Source: Blasia pusilla (Eukaryota > Marchantiophyta > Marchantiopsida > Blasiales). Taken from it: a DNA stretch of 64,000 nt. Numbering within the stretch: the stretch's first letter is position 1; every line of letters starts with the position of its first letter. The notes beneath the pieces were generated by a model. The model saw only the letters and a list, made by a program, of their open reading frames with translations. It was not told the origin of the DNA and searched no databases. The stretch lies in contig CM114271.1 in NCBI GenBank assembly GCA_050084515.1, forward strand, positions 44,144,001 through 44,208,000. The letters run 5' to 3'. Shown one piece after another: positions 8,641 through 21,600 of the stretch. The position numbers were made by a program, and so were the translations under genes.

Positions 8641-10530
8641 TTATGGAATATCACATGCGGTAATTCCAATCTCACCATCATCCCCACCACCATCACATCC
8701 AATTGCTGGAATGCCTTTCTCCAAACCTGCAACACTAGAAGGTATTCCGAGACTTGCCTCCAAAACTCCAATTGAATCTACAATGTCTACATGCAAGGGA
8801 GCAGGCTCACCAACACATTCCCCATCCACATGAGAGCTATCATGTAGATCCAACTCAACACGGGAAGCTCCAATGCCGCCACCACCGCCACCACCACCAC
8901 CACCACCACACACACTGGTTGGGATACTTTCCATCACTGCACCACTATAAGATACTCCAATAACAACTTCTGGTGCTCCAGCTGAAAGTAAAGTCTCTTC
9001 ATGCGAGGGAGGAGACTCACCAACATATTCCCCGACCACACAAGAGCTACCCTTCAAGATTTCTCCTTGTGGAAGGTTCATCTCGACACATGAAGGGCCA
9101 ATGGACACATCACAACTCCTAGGTGCTGGAATAGTTTCCTGTGCATCAGTAGTACATGGTGCAAAATCTAGACCAACCTGGTCTTCAACCATCACACAAG
9201 GGGTCTCAATAGGGGAAGAAGAAGGGGTTGTACCCGATATAGTTTTTTCTCTCTTCTTCAAGGACTTGGGTACATGTGGAAGCCCAACCTTGGAGCAAGA
9301 GTCACCTCCCATAGATCTCGTGCGCACTCTGACCTTTCTAACTTCTTCCACATGCGTCAAACCAATATGGTCCTCCCTACTCTCACCAAAATCTTCTACA
9401 CTCCTTGCTATAAACTTCTCAACAGCAGGCTTACAAGCCAACTTACTTCGCCTCTTTGGGCGCAAAACTTGAAAGTCACTTATATCATCACATTCATCTC
9501 CTTGAGAGGTGGGAGGTGGTTTGCTAGAGCTACTCCCTAATGTAGATTTATGCACATTCCTCCTAGACCAATCTAAATCTACATCCTTCTTCTCCCTTGG
9601 CACATACTTGGAAGCTCTTTTTTCGCAAACCTCTTTGACCTCCTCCAAGTTTCTTCTCTCCAACCATTCATTCAATTGCTGCCTAGCCATGAAATCCGAG
9701 TACTTGGCTTGATCTCTTTCAAGCCAAGCCATTAAGTTTTGTTTCTTTCGAGCAATCCAAGCTTGTGTCTCCTTCAATTGTTGAGATCTCTCATCTTTAA
9801 AAATGGCAAGAAGCACACCCAAACACACTCCCTCTTTCTTCTCTTCTACTCCCCAAAGTTTCTTCACCGACTCCAAATGAAGAAAGTAATTCTTCCCCCT
9901 CCCAATCTGGTCTGTAGAACCAGGTTCACTAGTTCTCTCAATGGCAACCAAACATGCTAAGACAATCACATCCATCATCAAATTGCTTTCACCGCACTCT
10001 CGTACTTTCACAAGACACATGTCATACTTTTCTCTATCCAATAAGTCATCCCAATCTTGGATACCAAGGCACTTGGGGAGATCACACTCCATTAAAGCCA
10101 ACAATGTTGGCTTCTTGAACAAGTGTGGGATGACAGGATCTCGTTCCATTGTCAACCATATCTCAGACCAATGTTGTCTAAATCTGTATAATTTTTCCCT
10201 CTTCATCTTTTCTAGACGCCCGATAGCATCTCCTGATTTTCTCATCAAATCTTTCTCTCTCTGCTTCTCACTAATGTTCCTCTTACGGCCCTTCACAGGG
10301 TCGTTAGGATGCCTACCTGCATTTTCCAAAGATACTAAGTAACTTGGGTGCAGGTGAGGGTGCTTCTTAGTTAAGTGCTGATTGCACTTTGTTTTGTTCT
10401 TTGTAGAGTAAATGCGACTACAAACTAGACACATCCACTTTGTGCCGTCATGCAAATACCTCCAATAGGTATTTTCCCCCAATGCAACGCCACAAACTAC
10501 CCGAATGGAAACTGAGGTCGGAGTAGACAT
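8641..10530 (-). CDS. BED-like zinc-finger protein, 629 codons
   Basis: A long uninterrupted reverse-strand ORF. I take the ATG at 10528-10530 as the start. The upstream in-frame ATG overlaps a good 3' splice acceptor (TGTGTTTCAG, with the exon beginning at 10543), so a 5'-UTR intron is likely. Residues ~20-60 hold a BED/C2H2-like finger (CLVC, then HLTKKH). A Lys/Arg/Glu-rich helical middle follows (EKQREKDLMRKSGDAIGRL; QAWIARKKQNLMAWLERDQ). The C-terminal third is low-complexity and acidic, with a Gly run from a CCA/CCG repeat and a duplicated block (GEYVGESPPSHEE / GECVGEPAPLHVD). BED fingers bind DNA and are common in hAT transposases, but no hAT catalytic or dimerisation region is seen. 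It may be a domesticated transposon protein or a host gene. Confidence 0.7.
   Translation of the reverse strand: MSTPTSVSIRVVCGVALGENTYWRYLHDGTKWMCLVCSRIYSTKNKTKCNQHLTKKHPHLHPSYLVSLENAGRHPNDPVKGRKRNISEKQREKDLMRKSGDAIGRLEKMKREKLYRFRQHWSEIWLTMERDPVIPHLFKKPTLLALMECDLPKCLGIQDWDDLLDREKYDMCLVKVRECGESNLMMDVIVLACLVAIERTSEPGSTDQIGRGKNYFLHLESVKKLWGVEEKKEGVCLGVLLAIFKDERSQQLKETQAWIARKKQNLMAWLERDQAKYSDFMARQQLNEWLERRNLEEVKEVCEKRASKYVPREKKDVDLDWSRRNVHKSTLGSSSSKPPPTSQGDECDDISDFQVLRPKRRSKLACKPAVEKFIARSVEDFGESREDHIGLTHVEEVRKVRVRTRSMGGDSCSKVGLPHVPKSLKKREKTISGTTPSSSPIETPCVMVEDQVGLDFAPCTTDAQETIPAPRSCDVSIGPSCVEMNLPQGEILKGSSCVVGEYVGESPPSHEETLLSAGAPEVVIGVSYSGAVMESIPTSVCGGGGGGGGGGGIGASRVELDLHDSSHVDGECVGEPAPLHVDIVDSIGVLEASLGIPSSVAGLEKGIPAIGCDGGGDDGEIGITACDIP
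8874..8910. repeat. trinucleotide repeat encoding a glycine run
   Basis: A CCG/CCA-type trinucleotide tract, read on the reverse strand as about eleven consecutive glycines inside the BED-like protein. Length polymorphism would stay in frame. Confidence 0.85.
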
Positions 10531-10543
10531 GGGAAAGGCACTC

Positions 10544-12216
10544 CTGAAACACATTCAATAAAGTATCTCAAACCATGACATGAACATGTTCCAAAGGGAT
10601 AAAACCTAACAAGACCCACTAGTTCTGGGCAATGAACATTCCCACTAAATGTTTGATGTGAAATCTATTCTTAAACCTTGGTATTCTTCTAAAACCTCCC
10701 TTGGTTTCAAAGCCCAAATGCCTTCCATTCCTCCCTAAACCATCTTACTACAAGTTGTGTATCAATCTAAAAGAGGAGAAAAATCAAGCAAAGGGTTCGA
10801 AAAAATTTACAATCAATTGAAGCACAGCAAGTAGCCACCTAAACTACTTGTGTGGTTAGGAGTTAATAGAACCTAAAACAATGACTGTTACATGTCATCC
10901 GATTAGACAAAAAATTCATCTACAATTGGCGTCTAAAGTGAATGGATGCTGTAGCATTTTTACGAGAAAAAATGAAGACATGCAATTCAAACGAACAAGG
11001 TCTGTTGGTCACTTGGCTGATTGGTAATTTCAGAGCTTCATCATTAAAATCTGCTACAGACCAATCCTTCCATACCACCACTCTCTACCTGATATGTGTA
11101 TACTAAAAGCACATAGTAAACCAGCGTCCTCCATTCGTCCTCTATTGAAATGTGGGAACACTCTAACAAGTCTGAATGAAGATCAAGCAACTACTTCAAT
11201 ATAAAGGTGGGGTGGACTAAAACGAGCTACTATGCTAACCGCTGATTTTGCTACACTATTTACAGGGTCCTTCTCGGTACGAGACAGTTTCTGGTTTTGT
11301 ATGTGAAGCGTTTGGGTCGCTACATACCACGAACAGGAGGAAGTATCAATGTGATCCTTCGCAAGGCTGATAATGAGGAGAGTGAAGACCGCCGTGATGG
11401 TGAAGCAGATCATCAAGAGGATCGTAGAGAAAAGTTCCAAAAGTACAGACAGGCTTGAGGTATATTCAGTGTCCTTGTAGTTGAACCAAAAATCTGCATG
11501 TTTTCAAAAATTTGCATAGTACTCCATGACGACACGCATCTTGTGTATGTTGACTGAGCTTGACTTCTTTGAATGGCTGTATCAGATTTTGGCAGGGAAT
11601 GCTCGAAAGGTTGGTGCTGTCCGTTTTGAGAGGGTGGATGTGCTTCAAACAAAGGAAGATGCACTTGTCTTTCCTACGGGTCACGTGTGTTCAGTAACAA
11701 AGGTTGGGATGATGATGAAGAGAGTGGACTGTAGGCTTTCATTTCGGGCCAGGGTAGCTACAATAGTATATGACATACTGTAGTAAGCCTGGGGAAGGCA
11801 GCTCCCAACGGTTCACAAGAATGTAACTTCCCATCCTCGGATCGCAAAGGAACCTACGGAAAATTCCCATCCTACCCAATCGCAAAGGAACCTACGGAAA
11901 TAATCACCTCAGAATCAAATTCACTTACAACTTTGCGATGGATTCATTATCCACGCGGATTATTACAGAATGTTTGTAGTCTGGCCAGGGTGACTCATAA
12001 GAGACGCGCTCATAAGAACGCAAATTGCTACAATTTCTGAAATAAATTCAGAACTCCTTGCAACCGCATGGTTAATTATTCGATATTCATCAAGCAAATT
12101 CCATAAATTGGGCGATGATTTACATGCAAATATGCGGATTCTGGCAATTGGGAACGATAAGGCTTTGGATTACGTCATTGTGAAAGTGATGCACAAGGAA
12201 CAGCAGACTTTATATT
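10544..12216. other. intergenic or intronic, no confident gene
   Basis: This may include the 5'-UTR intron and promoter of the BED-like gene. A reverse-strand frame at 11183-11440 (85 codons) starts with a hydrophobic stretch and would resemble a small membrane peptide, but nothing else supports it. A short duplication, CGCAAAGGAACCTACGGAAA, occurs at about 11846 and 11881. Confidence 0.4.
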
Positions 12217-12990
12217 GTGGCTACATAATCAGCTGGGAGTGACGGCGAATCGAGGAGGAGAAGTGTGGGCGGGACAGGTTATGGAATACAGAGCCTGAAA
12301 TCCGTGGCTACATAATCAGCTGGGAGTGACGGCGAATCGAGGAAGAGAAGTGTGGGCGGGACAAGTTATGGAATCTGAGCTGAAATCCGTGGCTACATAA
12401 TCATCACGGGAGGAGTGGCGAATCGAGGAAGAGAAGTGTGGGCGGGACAAGTTATGGAATACAGAGCCTGAAGTCCGTGGCTACATAATCAGCTGGGAGT
12501 GACGGCGAATCGAGGAAGAGAAGTGTGGGCGGGACAGGTTATGGAATACAGAGCCTGAAATCCGTGGCTACATAATCAGCTGGGAGTGACGGCGAATCGA
12601 GGATGAGAAGTGTGGGCGGGACAGGTTATGGCATACAGAGCCTGAAATCCGTGGCTACATAATCAGCTGGGAGTGACGGCAAATCGAGGAAGAGAAGTAT
12701 GAGCGGGACAGGTTATGGAATACAGAGCCTGAAATTTGTGGCTACATAATCAGCTGGGAGTGACGGCGAATCGAGGATGCAAAGTGTGGGCGGAACAGGT
12801 TATGGAATACAGCGATGGAATACAGAGCCTGAAATCCGTGGCTACATAATCAGCTGGGAGTGACGGCGAATCGGGGAAGAGAAGTGTGGGCGGGATAGGT
12901 TATGGAATATAGAGCCTGAAATCCGTGGCTACATAATCAGCTGGGAGTGACGGCGAATCGAGGATGAGAAGTGTGGGCGGGACAGGCTAT
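12217..12990. repeat. minisatellite, about 87-bp unit, nine copies
   Basis: Units start GTGGCTACATAATC at 12217, 12304, 12389, 12477 and onwards. Each carries CAGCTGGGAGTGACGGCGAA, GAAGTGTGGGCGGGACA and GTTATGGAATACAGAGCCTG. Period is 85-88 bp, with one longer unit near 12780-12870. The degenerate tail near 13100-13150 (GGCTGGAAGTGACGGCAAATCG) is an older unit. No ORF runs through it. Confidence 0.92.
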
Positions 12991-13396
12991 GGATTCGGCG
13001 AGTACGTCTCTCTTTCTCGAGCTCATTCTTGAGGTTTAGACGATGGTAGGCAAACCTGGACATGATTCAAGGGTGAGGTTATGGAATGTTGGAGAATGGA
13101 GCCTAAATCATAACATAATTGGCTGGAAGTGACGGCAAATCGAGGATGAGTTTCGGTGAATACGTCTCTCAGTTGGAATACCTTCCGACTAGAGTACTCC
13201 GGCGAGTACGTCTCTCGAGATTGGGCAGAGACGGAAGTTACTCTTCATCGCGTTTGTAGGTGAAGGAAACCATCTACTTCTATGTCGGGAAAGCTTGTCT
13301 CAATTGAACAAGCTCGATCCAAGTCGAGAGCCGCTATGTCTCAGTTGAACAAGCTGCATCTAAGTGCTCTCTGAGCGACCAAATTCTCAAGGACAT

Positions 13397-14639
<1,243 letters not shown>

Positions 14640-15570
14640 GCCGCGGATATCCAACCCATAGGGCAGATATATAGTTGCTCGGCCGGAACTACTCTTCCGG
14701 CCTACTCGGGGAGAGGGTGAGAGCGGGTCAGGGGTGGGATGACGGGTGGGTAGGGGGCGTAGGGGGAGTTCCGGGGGTTCTGGAGGATCAGAGCCCCATA
14801 GCCATAAAGGCTCTGAGTTCTCGGTCTATCGAGAGCCGGCGTGGTTGGACAGGGAGCGTACAAATAGTCGCGTGGTTCATGCATAAGGTTGCAGGCAAGT
14901 TGAGAGTTTGAGGCGTAAAACATAGAGCCCGCCATAAGGTTACAAGCCGCGAGGTCTAATAAGGACCCAGGGAGAGCACGAGCTAGTCAATACATAGGGT
15001 GGCGTGTGAAGAAATACGTGGGAAGAGGGCTACGTGTAGAACGGGTGTCAAGTGAGAGCCACGCATAGACATGTAAGGGCAAGGAAGCCACATAGGGTGG
15101 CGAGCCGGGATTTTGGAGTGGTGACGGAGTCATGGAGCTCGGCGCACATAAGCCTGGACTTGGGAGAGAGGCGCGAGAAGCTGCCATGAAGAAGGAGTGT
15201 GTGGTTGTACGTAAGGGCTCCACATAGGGAGGTGAGTTAGAGCGATGTTGAAGGAGCGGGGAGGTAGGGACTCGGAAGCCGCACCTCGTTTGGAGGGCGG
15301 TACTAGCTACATGGTAGGGAAGTGGGGAGTGGTGATAGAGCTAGACGCGTGTAGAAGGAAGTGTGTGGGCCTAAGGGTCAAACGAAGTTCAGAAACCAAA
15401 AGTGGGGGAGCAGGATAGCCGAAGCGGGGGATAGACTAGGAGAAAGAGTAATAAGGCCCACGTGTCGTGCATAGGGTGATGTGCCATCCATGCTGGAGAA
15501 GCCATGGGTCAAGGAGCGAAGTGGCGAAAGGAGGTTGGGAGTTCGGGGCCCTAACAGAGAATGATTCACT
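14640..15570 (+). mobile_element. retroelement copy ii, 5' part of non-coding leader
   Basis: Non-coding, G-rich sequence with a reiterated CATAGGG-type motif (about 14657, 14995, 15092, 15224, 15468). It has the character of the 49.9-50.6 kb leader of copy iii, where CATAGGG also recurs. It continues after the nested Copia at 20879. The 5' LTR of copy ii is not recognisable. Confidence 0.55.
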
Positions 15571-15574
15571 TCGA

Positions 15575-15665
15575 TAAAAATGTGTGATGGAAAACCCATC
15601 GGAAGTACAAAAGAGGGGGACTCAAAGAGTCAAAACCTGAAGGCCACAACAAGACCAGAAAAGGA
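15575..15665 (-). mobile_element. LINE 3'-end fragment
   Basis: GATGGAAAACCCATC followed by TACAAAAGAGGGGG matches the 3' end of the reverse-strand LINE at 34675-34705 (GATGGGAAACCCATC, TACAAAAGAGGGGG). It is a severely 5'-truncated copy of the same family, lying against the Copia 5' end. Confidence 0.5.
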
Positions 15666-15669
15666 AGAA

Positions 15670-15890
15670 AGGGATTTAAGGGATTTTCTTAACTATGGTT
15701 AGTTAATCACAGTTAGTCTAACTCGAGACTATGGTTAAAGGTAGGGTTAGGGTTGCTTGTACATACCCTATATAATTGAGAAGAGGATCATCCTCCACTC
15801 ATTCTCTCATTGCAAATTTCTTTCTCCATGGTGGTGTGTGTGTGTGAGAGCCGTTTTCCACCAATTATGCTTGTAAAGCAGTTTTCCACA
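15670..15890 (+). mobile_element. Copia 5' LTR (partial)
   Basis: From about 15672 to 15890 it is roughly 90% identical by eye to 20660-20878, including CCCTATATAATTGAGAAGAGG (TATA region) and the end GCAGTTTTCCACA. About 95 bp present at the start of the 3' LTR is missing, so this LTR is truncated at its 5' side. Confidence 0.85.
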
Positions 15891-15903
15891 TAGTATCAGA
15901 GCG
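15891..15903 (+). promoter_or_regulatory. Copia primer-binding site
   Basis: TAGTATCAGAGCG directly follows the LTR end. TATCAGAGC is complementary to the 3' end of plant initiator tRNA-Met, the usual primer for Copia minus-strand synthesis. Confidence 0.8.
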
Positions 15904-16407
15904 GGAGGAGAACATCACTTGAAATTCTTGGTGTTTGAAGAGAGAAGAGAGGCAAGAGAAGGAAAAATTTTGATTCGGGAGAAGGAAATTTTATTCAGAG
16001 CTCAGTGGATGCAGATTTCAGGTGGAGCTTTGACGGTGATAAAACTTTGGAGGCATTTTATAGGGTTTTTTCCGATCGATTCAGATGTCTGGGTCCACTT
16101 CGTCTAGAATGACGCTAAAATCTGGTTCAAAATTTCTTGTAGACCTTGTCGAGAGCTTTCCAACTCACCCAAAATTACTCGATTGTGACAACCTTAGCTC
16201 CTGCAACATCAATTTCAGTGTAGGAAAGTGCAATTAGTGAAGAAAAGTTGTGGAGTTTGCTCTCTACACTCCAATTTCAACTAGTTCTTTCATACAGTTG
16301 ATCAATTTTGTCAAAATTCAGGTCGATTTCTGTATGGGAATGATCTATGCTTCAATTGGAGCACTAGAAAGCCTGAAATTATGTTTTTGTGAGTGAAATC
16401 GTTTATC

Positions 16408-19400
16408 ATGGAGTATTCCTCACCAGCAATCACAAGCGAGAAGCTAGACAAGCAAACTTACAATGTCTGGAAGTTTCACATGAAACAATTTCTCATGGGT
16501 CAAGAACTATGGGAGCTTGTCACAAGTGATGAGGCCAAGCTAGAAGGTGGCTCAACAGACTTGAATGTTCGCGCGTTTGTTCCAAGCGCGAACATTCAAG
16601 ATCCACTACATTTCAATAAAGATCAATTCGCCAATGATAGGTCACATCCAAGACGTCGATATTCCGAAGGAGGCCTGGGATGCATTGGAAAAGTTGTTCC
16701 AGACATCTACAAAGGCCATAAAGCTTCAATTGAAACAGCAATTGAACGAAGTGAGGAAATAATCGCAGACCATCAATGATTATATTTTGAATATCAGACA
16801 TATTGTTGAATAGCATTGGAATGATAGTAGAAGATGTTGATTTTATTTTATTCACTCTTGAAGGCCTTCCAAAGGATTACAAGTCCTTTGAGATCTCTAT
16901 CTCTGTGAGAGAGAAGTATCCAACCTTTCAAGAGTTAGTTCCTCTGTTGATCAGTGAAGAGATGCACCTAGTAGACAGCGGTAGCTCGTATAGTCTGCAA
17001 GAGAGTGCGCTATTTGCAGGTTATGGATCAAACACAGACAAGGATCGTGGCAGAAACTTTCGTGGTCATTATGGATATCAAGCATATGGAGGAAGAGGCA
17101 CTCATTATAATGTCACTCAATCAACTACGAACCAGTACCAGACACAATCACAAGATGGTGATGATGGAAGCCGTTGGGGTCGAGGTCAGCAACAGAGGGT
17201 CCATGGATCTTGCAATTACTGTGGGATAAAGGGTTTCTATGCAAAGTTTTGCTTCAAGAAGAAGGCAGATATGAGAACAAGAGCCTTACAGCAACAAAAC
17301 TGTGTGGAGCAGCAACACCAAGAGTAGTACCAAGAACAACAACATTCACAAACGGAGCATCTCTTGGTCATGACTCATCATGTGAGAGCAATGGTCAAGA
17401 AAGACTCGACAGCAGATTGGTACATTGACTTTGGTGCATCAAATCACATGAGCTCACAAGTGAAATGGTTCAGTAGTTTGGAGCCGGTGAAAGATCCTGC
17501 AATTGTGCTCACAGGAGATTATACTCAACATCATATCACGCATATCGGTAAAGTTCCAATAGCATCAAATGGTCTTTGTGCTTTTGGAAATATTCTCTAT
17601 GTTCCTACCATTGCAAGAAATCTGATTTCTGTAGGACAGATAGTAGAACAAGGTTATCAAGTGAAGTTTAACGCAGATGGTTGTTTCATCGAAACAATGG
17701 ATGACCGGACTACGATAGCCAAAGCAACTAGATCTGGAAGAATGTTCAAATTAGATGCTTCTATACCAGAGATTCAAACAACAATGTATGGTCAAACCGG
17801 CCAACAAGTCATAGATGTGTGGCATAAAAGAATTAGACATATGAATCTTCAAAGATTACAGAGTCTTTCATCATCTAATATAGTAATAGGACTCCCTAAA
17901 TTAGCGAGTCCTGCTACGTTAGAGGTATGTCTTGCTTGCCAATTTGGAAAACAAGCTAGATTTCCTTTCCCAAAGCAAGGTAGAAGAACATCCAAGATAT
18001 AGGAGTTGATCCACAATGATGTGTGGACAACATCACAACATAGCCTTGGTGGTTGCCAGTACTTTGTTTCATTTATTGATGACTTCTCTATGTATATATG
18101 GGTATACATTCTGAGTCAGAGGTATTCTCAGTGTTTCAAACGTTCAGAGTTCTAGTAGAGAAGCAGACTGGACAACACATTTTCAAATTACGTTGTGATG
18201 GAGGAGGAGAGTATCTTTCTAGAGAGTTTGATGACTATTTATGTCAGAATGGCATCCAACGTTAAGTGACTTACCGTTACATTCCACAACAAAATGGAGT
18301 GGTTGAGAGGAAGAATCGATATATTTCTGAAGCGGCACGAGCTATGCTGAATGAGATGAACATGCCTAAGGTGTATTGGGCAGAGGCTGTAGCATTTGGA
18401 GTCTTCTTAATCAACCGAACTCCAACAGCAGCAGTTCATATAAACTCCATTCAAAGTCTTCACAGGAAGTAAACATGATTTTTCCTTCTTGAAAGTATTT
18501 GGCTGTATTTGTTATGCTCATGTTCCTTTTGAGAGACGTCAGAAATTAGACCCCAAGTCTGAAAGATGTATCTTCATTGGCTATGCTACTGGAACTAAGG
18601 GGTATAAGTGCTACATTCCATCCTCTAGGCAAGTTATTATTAGTCGAGATGTTTTCTTTTATGAGCTAAAGTCATGGTATGCTCCATCTGAGCCTATTCC
18701 ACCTCTAAACTTGTCTGTTGAGGGGGGAGAATATGACTATAAACCAACATATATTGTCTTCAACTTCCCCAAGTACTAGTGTAGGATTAGGAGAGGTCCT
18801 AGATTCATCAGTTAAATCTGTGAGTCCATGGACAGGAAGAGTACATATTCACTCTGTTGACACTAGTCAGAGCTCGAGTCAAGTGTAAGAGGCATCTACC
18901 TCTGAACAACAACCTTGTAGATCAAGTAGAGTTACACATCCAGTTCATAGATTCATAAATGAAGGTTTCCTTGCGACACATCATGCATATATGATGACTA
19001 CCCTTCAAGAGCAAGAGCCGAGTTATTTTGAAGAAGGTGCGAGTAAAGCCGAATGGATTGAAGCTATGGAGGAAGAGCTTGCTGCATTAAGACATCCAAA
19101 AAAATAGGAGTTGGTTGATATACCTTCCGGTAAGGAAGCTATTGGTTGCAAATGGGTTTACAAAATCAAGCACAATCAAGATGGTACAATTAACACATAA
19201 AAAGCGAGACTGGTAGCTAAGCGCTATGCACAACAACATGATATCGATTATGAGGAAATGTTTAGCCATGTTGCAAAGATGGCGACTACAAGAATAGTGG
19301 TTGCAGTTGCAGTAAGTAAGAAGTGGAGATTACATCACATGAACGTCAAAAATGCCTTCTTGAATGGAAATCTATACGAGGAGGTATATATGACTCAACC

Positions 19401-20572
19401 ACCTGGATACGAGCATCCCAAGTTTCCATATCGCGTATGCAGGTTCAAGAAAGCTCTATACGTGCTCAAACAAGCTCCAAGAGCTTGGTATGGCAAGATT
19501 ACATACGTCCTACGAGAGTTGGGTTTTAGGGTATGTGATTCTGACTCCTTGTTATATGTCTTGAGAGGACAAGGTCATACAGTTCTCATTGTGTTGTATG
19601 TTGACGATCTCTTGATTAGTGGGAGTACTGAAGAAATGGTATAACAAGTCAAGCTTAAGTTACAAGCAAAATTTGATATGAAGGACTTGGAAGAACTCAA
19701 GTACTTCCTTGGTATTGAGTTTATCAAGGTTGGAGAGAGCATGTGGTTACTACAACGACAATATGCTCTTCATATGCTTTCAAAATATGGTATGAAGGCT
19801 TGTAAGCCAATCTCTACACCGTTGGACCAGAGCGTGAAGCTAAGAGTGGATGAAGGAGAGCTACTTGCATATTCTAATATATATATATATATGTGCATGG
19901 CTGGAAGTTTGATGTATCTAACTATAACCAGACCAGATTTGAGCTATATTGTGGGCCTAGTGAGCCAGTTTATGCAAGGACCTCGAAAACCTCACCTTGA
20001 TGCTGTGAGGAGGATTATGCGGTATGTGAAATTCTCTTATTCAATTCGGGCTTCAATTTGAACCTTCTCCGAGTTTTCAATTACAGGGATTCACAGATGT
20101 TGATTGGGTAGGAAGCGTGTCTGATCGACACTCCATATCTGGTTATTCATTTACTTTGGGAAGCGCAACTATAAGTTGGGCTTCAAAGAAGCAACCTACT
20201 GTTGCTCTATCTTCAACAGAGGCTGTGTACAGAGGAGCAACCAATGCAGCATGTGAGGCAGTGTGGCTTCATCGATTACTTGTTGAGATTGGTGTTAGTA
20301 ACTTACGACCTAGTGTAATATATGCAGACAATATTAGTAGCATCAAGATTGCTAATAACCCTATGTTTCATGCTCGTACAAAGCATATTGAGGTGCACTA
20401 TCATTTTATCATAGAGAAAGTGCTTGCAAGAGAAATTGATCTTGTATATATAGGTATAGATCAACAAATTGCTGACATCTTTACAAAGGCATTGTCTAGA
20501 AATAAGTTTGAGATGTTTAGAAAGGATTTAGGCGTTAGAGATATCGATATGAGCTTGAGGGAGGAGTATTGA
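16408..20572 (+). pseudogene. Ty1/Copia gag-pol polyprotein (broken)
   Basis: Domain order is that of Copia. Gag starts at ATG 16408 (KLDKQTYNVWKFHMKQFLMG) and continues in another frame at 16803-17327 with a degenerate CCHC knuckle (CNYCGIKGFYAKFC, His replaced by Phe). Protease WYIDFGASNHM at about 17420 has DFG in place of DSG. GAG-pre-integrase is at about 17815-17970, integrase core at 18000-18470 (LIHNDVWTT; PQQNGVVERKNR). RT is at 19040-19640 (MNVKNAFLNGNL; YVDDLLISG) and RNase H at 20090-20572 (KHIEVHYHFI). Frameshifts and stops near 16780, 17325, 18003, 18260 and 19107 make it inactive. It lies inside copy ii of the other retroelement, so it inserted later. Confidence 0.93.
20553..20569 (+). 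promoter_or_regulatory. Copia polypurine tract
   Basis: GAGCTTGAGGGAGGAGT lies immediately before the 3' LTR start (TGAAGATTG). This is the expected place and composition for plus-strand priming. Confidence 0.7.
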
Positions 20573-20878
20573 AGATTGAGTTACAGTCAAGCTCATGAGA
20601 CACCTGAACTGCTACACTTGGTACTCACACGGAGTAGGGAAGCTTAATCTTGGTTAGTCAGTTAAGCACGATTATCTTAACTAGGGTTAGTTAATCACAG
20701 TTAGTCTAACTCGAGACTATGGTTAAGGGTAGGGTTAGGGTTGCTTGTACATACCCTATATAATTGAGAAGAGGACCAGCCTCCACTCATTCTCTGATTG
20801 CAAATTTTGTTCTCGATGGTGGTGTGTGTGAGAGAGAGTTGTTTTCCACCAGTTATTCTTATTTAGCAGTTTTCCACA
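20570..20878 (+). mobile_element. Copia 3' LTR
   Basis: Starts TGAAGATTG after the polypurine tract and ends GTTTTCCACA. It carries CCTATATAATTGAG at about 20755. It is longer than the 5' LTR, which lacks the first ~95 bp. The divergence between the LTRs (several percent) implies an insertion that is not recent. I found no clean 5-bp target duplication, as expected if the 5' end is lost. Confidence 0.85.
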
Positions 20879-21600
20879 GCTACAAGGTTGGAGTCATTTG
20901 ATCGAGGTTGGGTAGAGTACGTGGTAAGAGCCACGATATGGTTTTAGGAGAGTTATATGGTTAGGATTGAGAGGTATAATCCGTGTCGAGAGTTGATGAT
21001 GGAGTTTCAGTGCGCATGATGCCAACGGGTTGTCCGCGTATGTTGATGGGAAGACCGATTTGTTGTACGAAGAGTTGGTTGTGCTGCCGAGGTTCCCGAG
21101 CCACATGGAGGAGTGAGTGTTGATGGAGCAATTGATTGGCGGGAGTATTCAGGTTACCCATTCGAGTTCCTTTTCCCGCACTTGTCTCATGTTAGTTAGA
21201 GTGATGGGTTGGGTAGTCGCAAGTGCTAAATGGGTTCAATTATGGTGATGAGTGTAGACTTCTTTCATGTTTAGCATGTTTGTATGGCGGTTACCCAGTA
21301 GGGGTTGAGTGTATGACTTGAGCGTATGTTGGTGATTATTAGGTGAGATAGTCGAGAGGCTCAAGGTGAGCCTGAGTGTTGAGTGTGCGGGAGGCCGAGT
21401 GTGTCATCACGAGGTTACAATTAGCATAGGTGAGCTAGTGAGGAGTGCGGGAGATTCTTGGTGAGTCTGAGTGTTTGAGCGGGTGAGACAGGATGATCAT
21501 CAAGGCGTTCTTCTAGGGTTGGGAAGAAGGGGGTAGTTCGAGTATTAGTGGTGGTGTGACAGGGAGTGGAGTGAGATATTGAGGGGTTACGAGCAAGGAA
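20879..21600 (+). mobile_element. retroelement copy ii, 3' part of leader
   Basis: Colinear with 50690-51310 of copy iii: GATGCCAACGGGTTGTC / GATGCCAATGGGTAGTC, CACATGGAGGAGTG, CAGGTTACCCATTC, CCTTTTCCCGCACTTGT, and GTGTCATCAC / ATGTCATCAC. Both have many stops in all frames, so this is untranslated leader. Confidence 0.75.

Noticed and set aside
12217-12990. CRISPR-like regularity
   Set aside because: Whole units repeat with no variable spacers, and the context is a plant nuclear genome. It is a minisatellite.
15720-15760. telomere-like TAGGGTTAGGGTT in the Copia LTR
   Set aside because: Only two imperfect units, present in both LTRs as ordinary LTR sequence.
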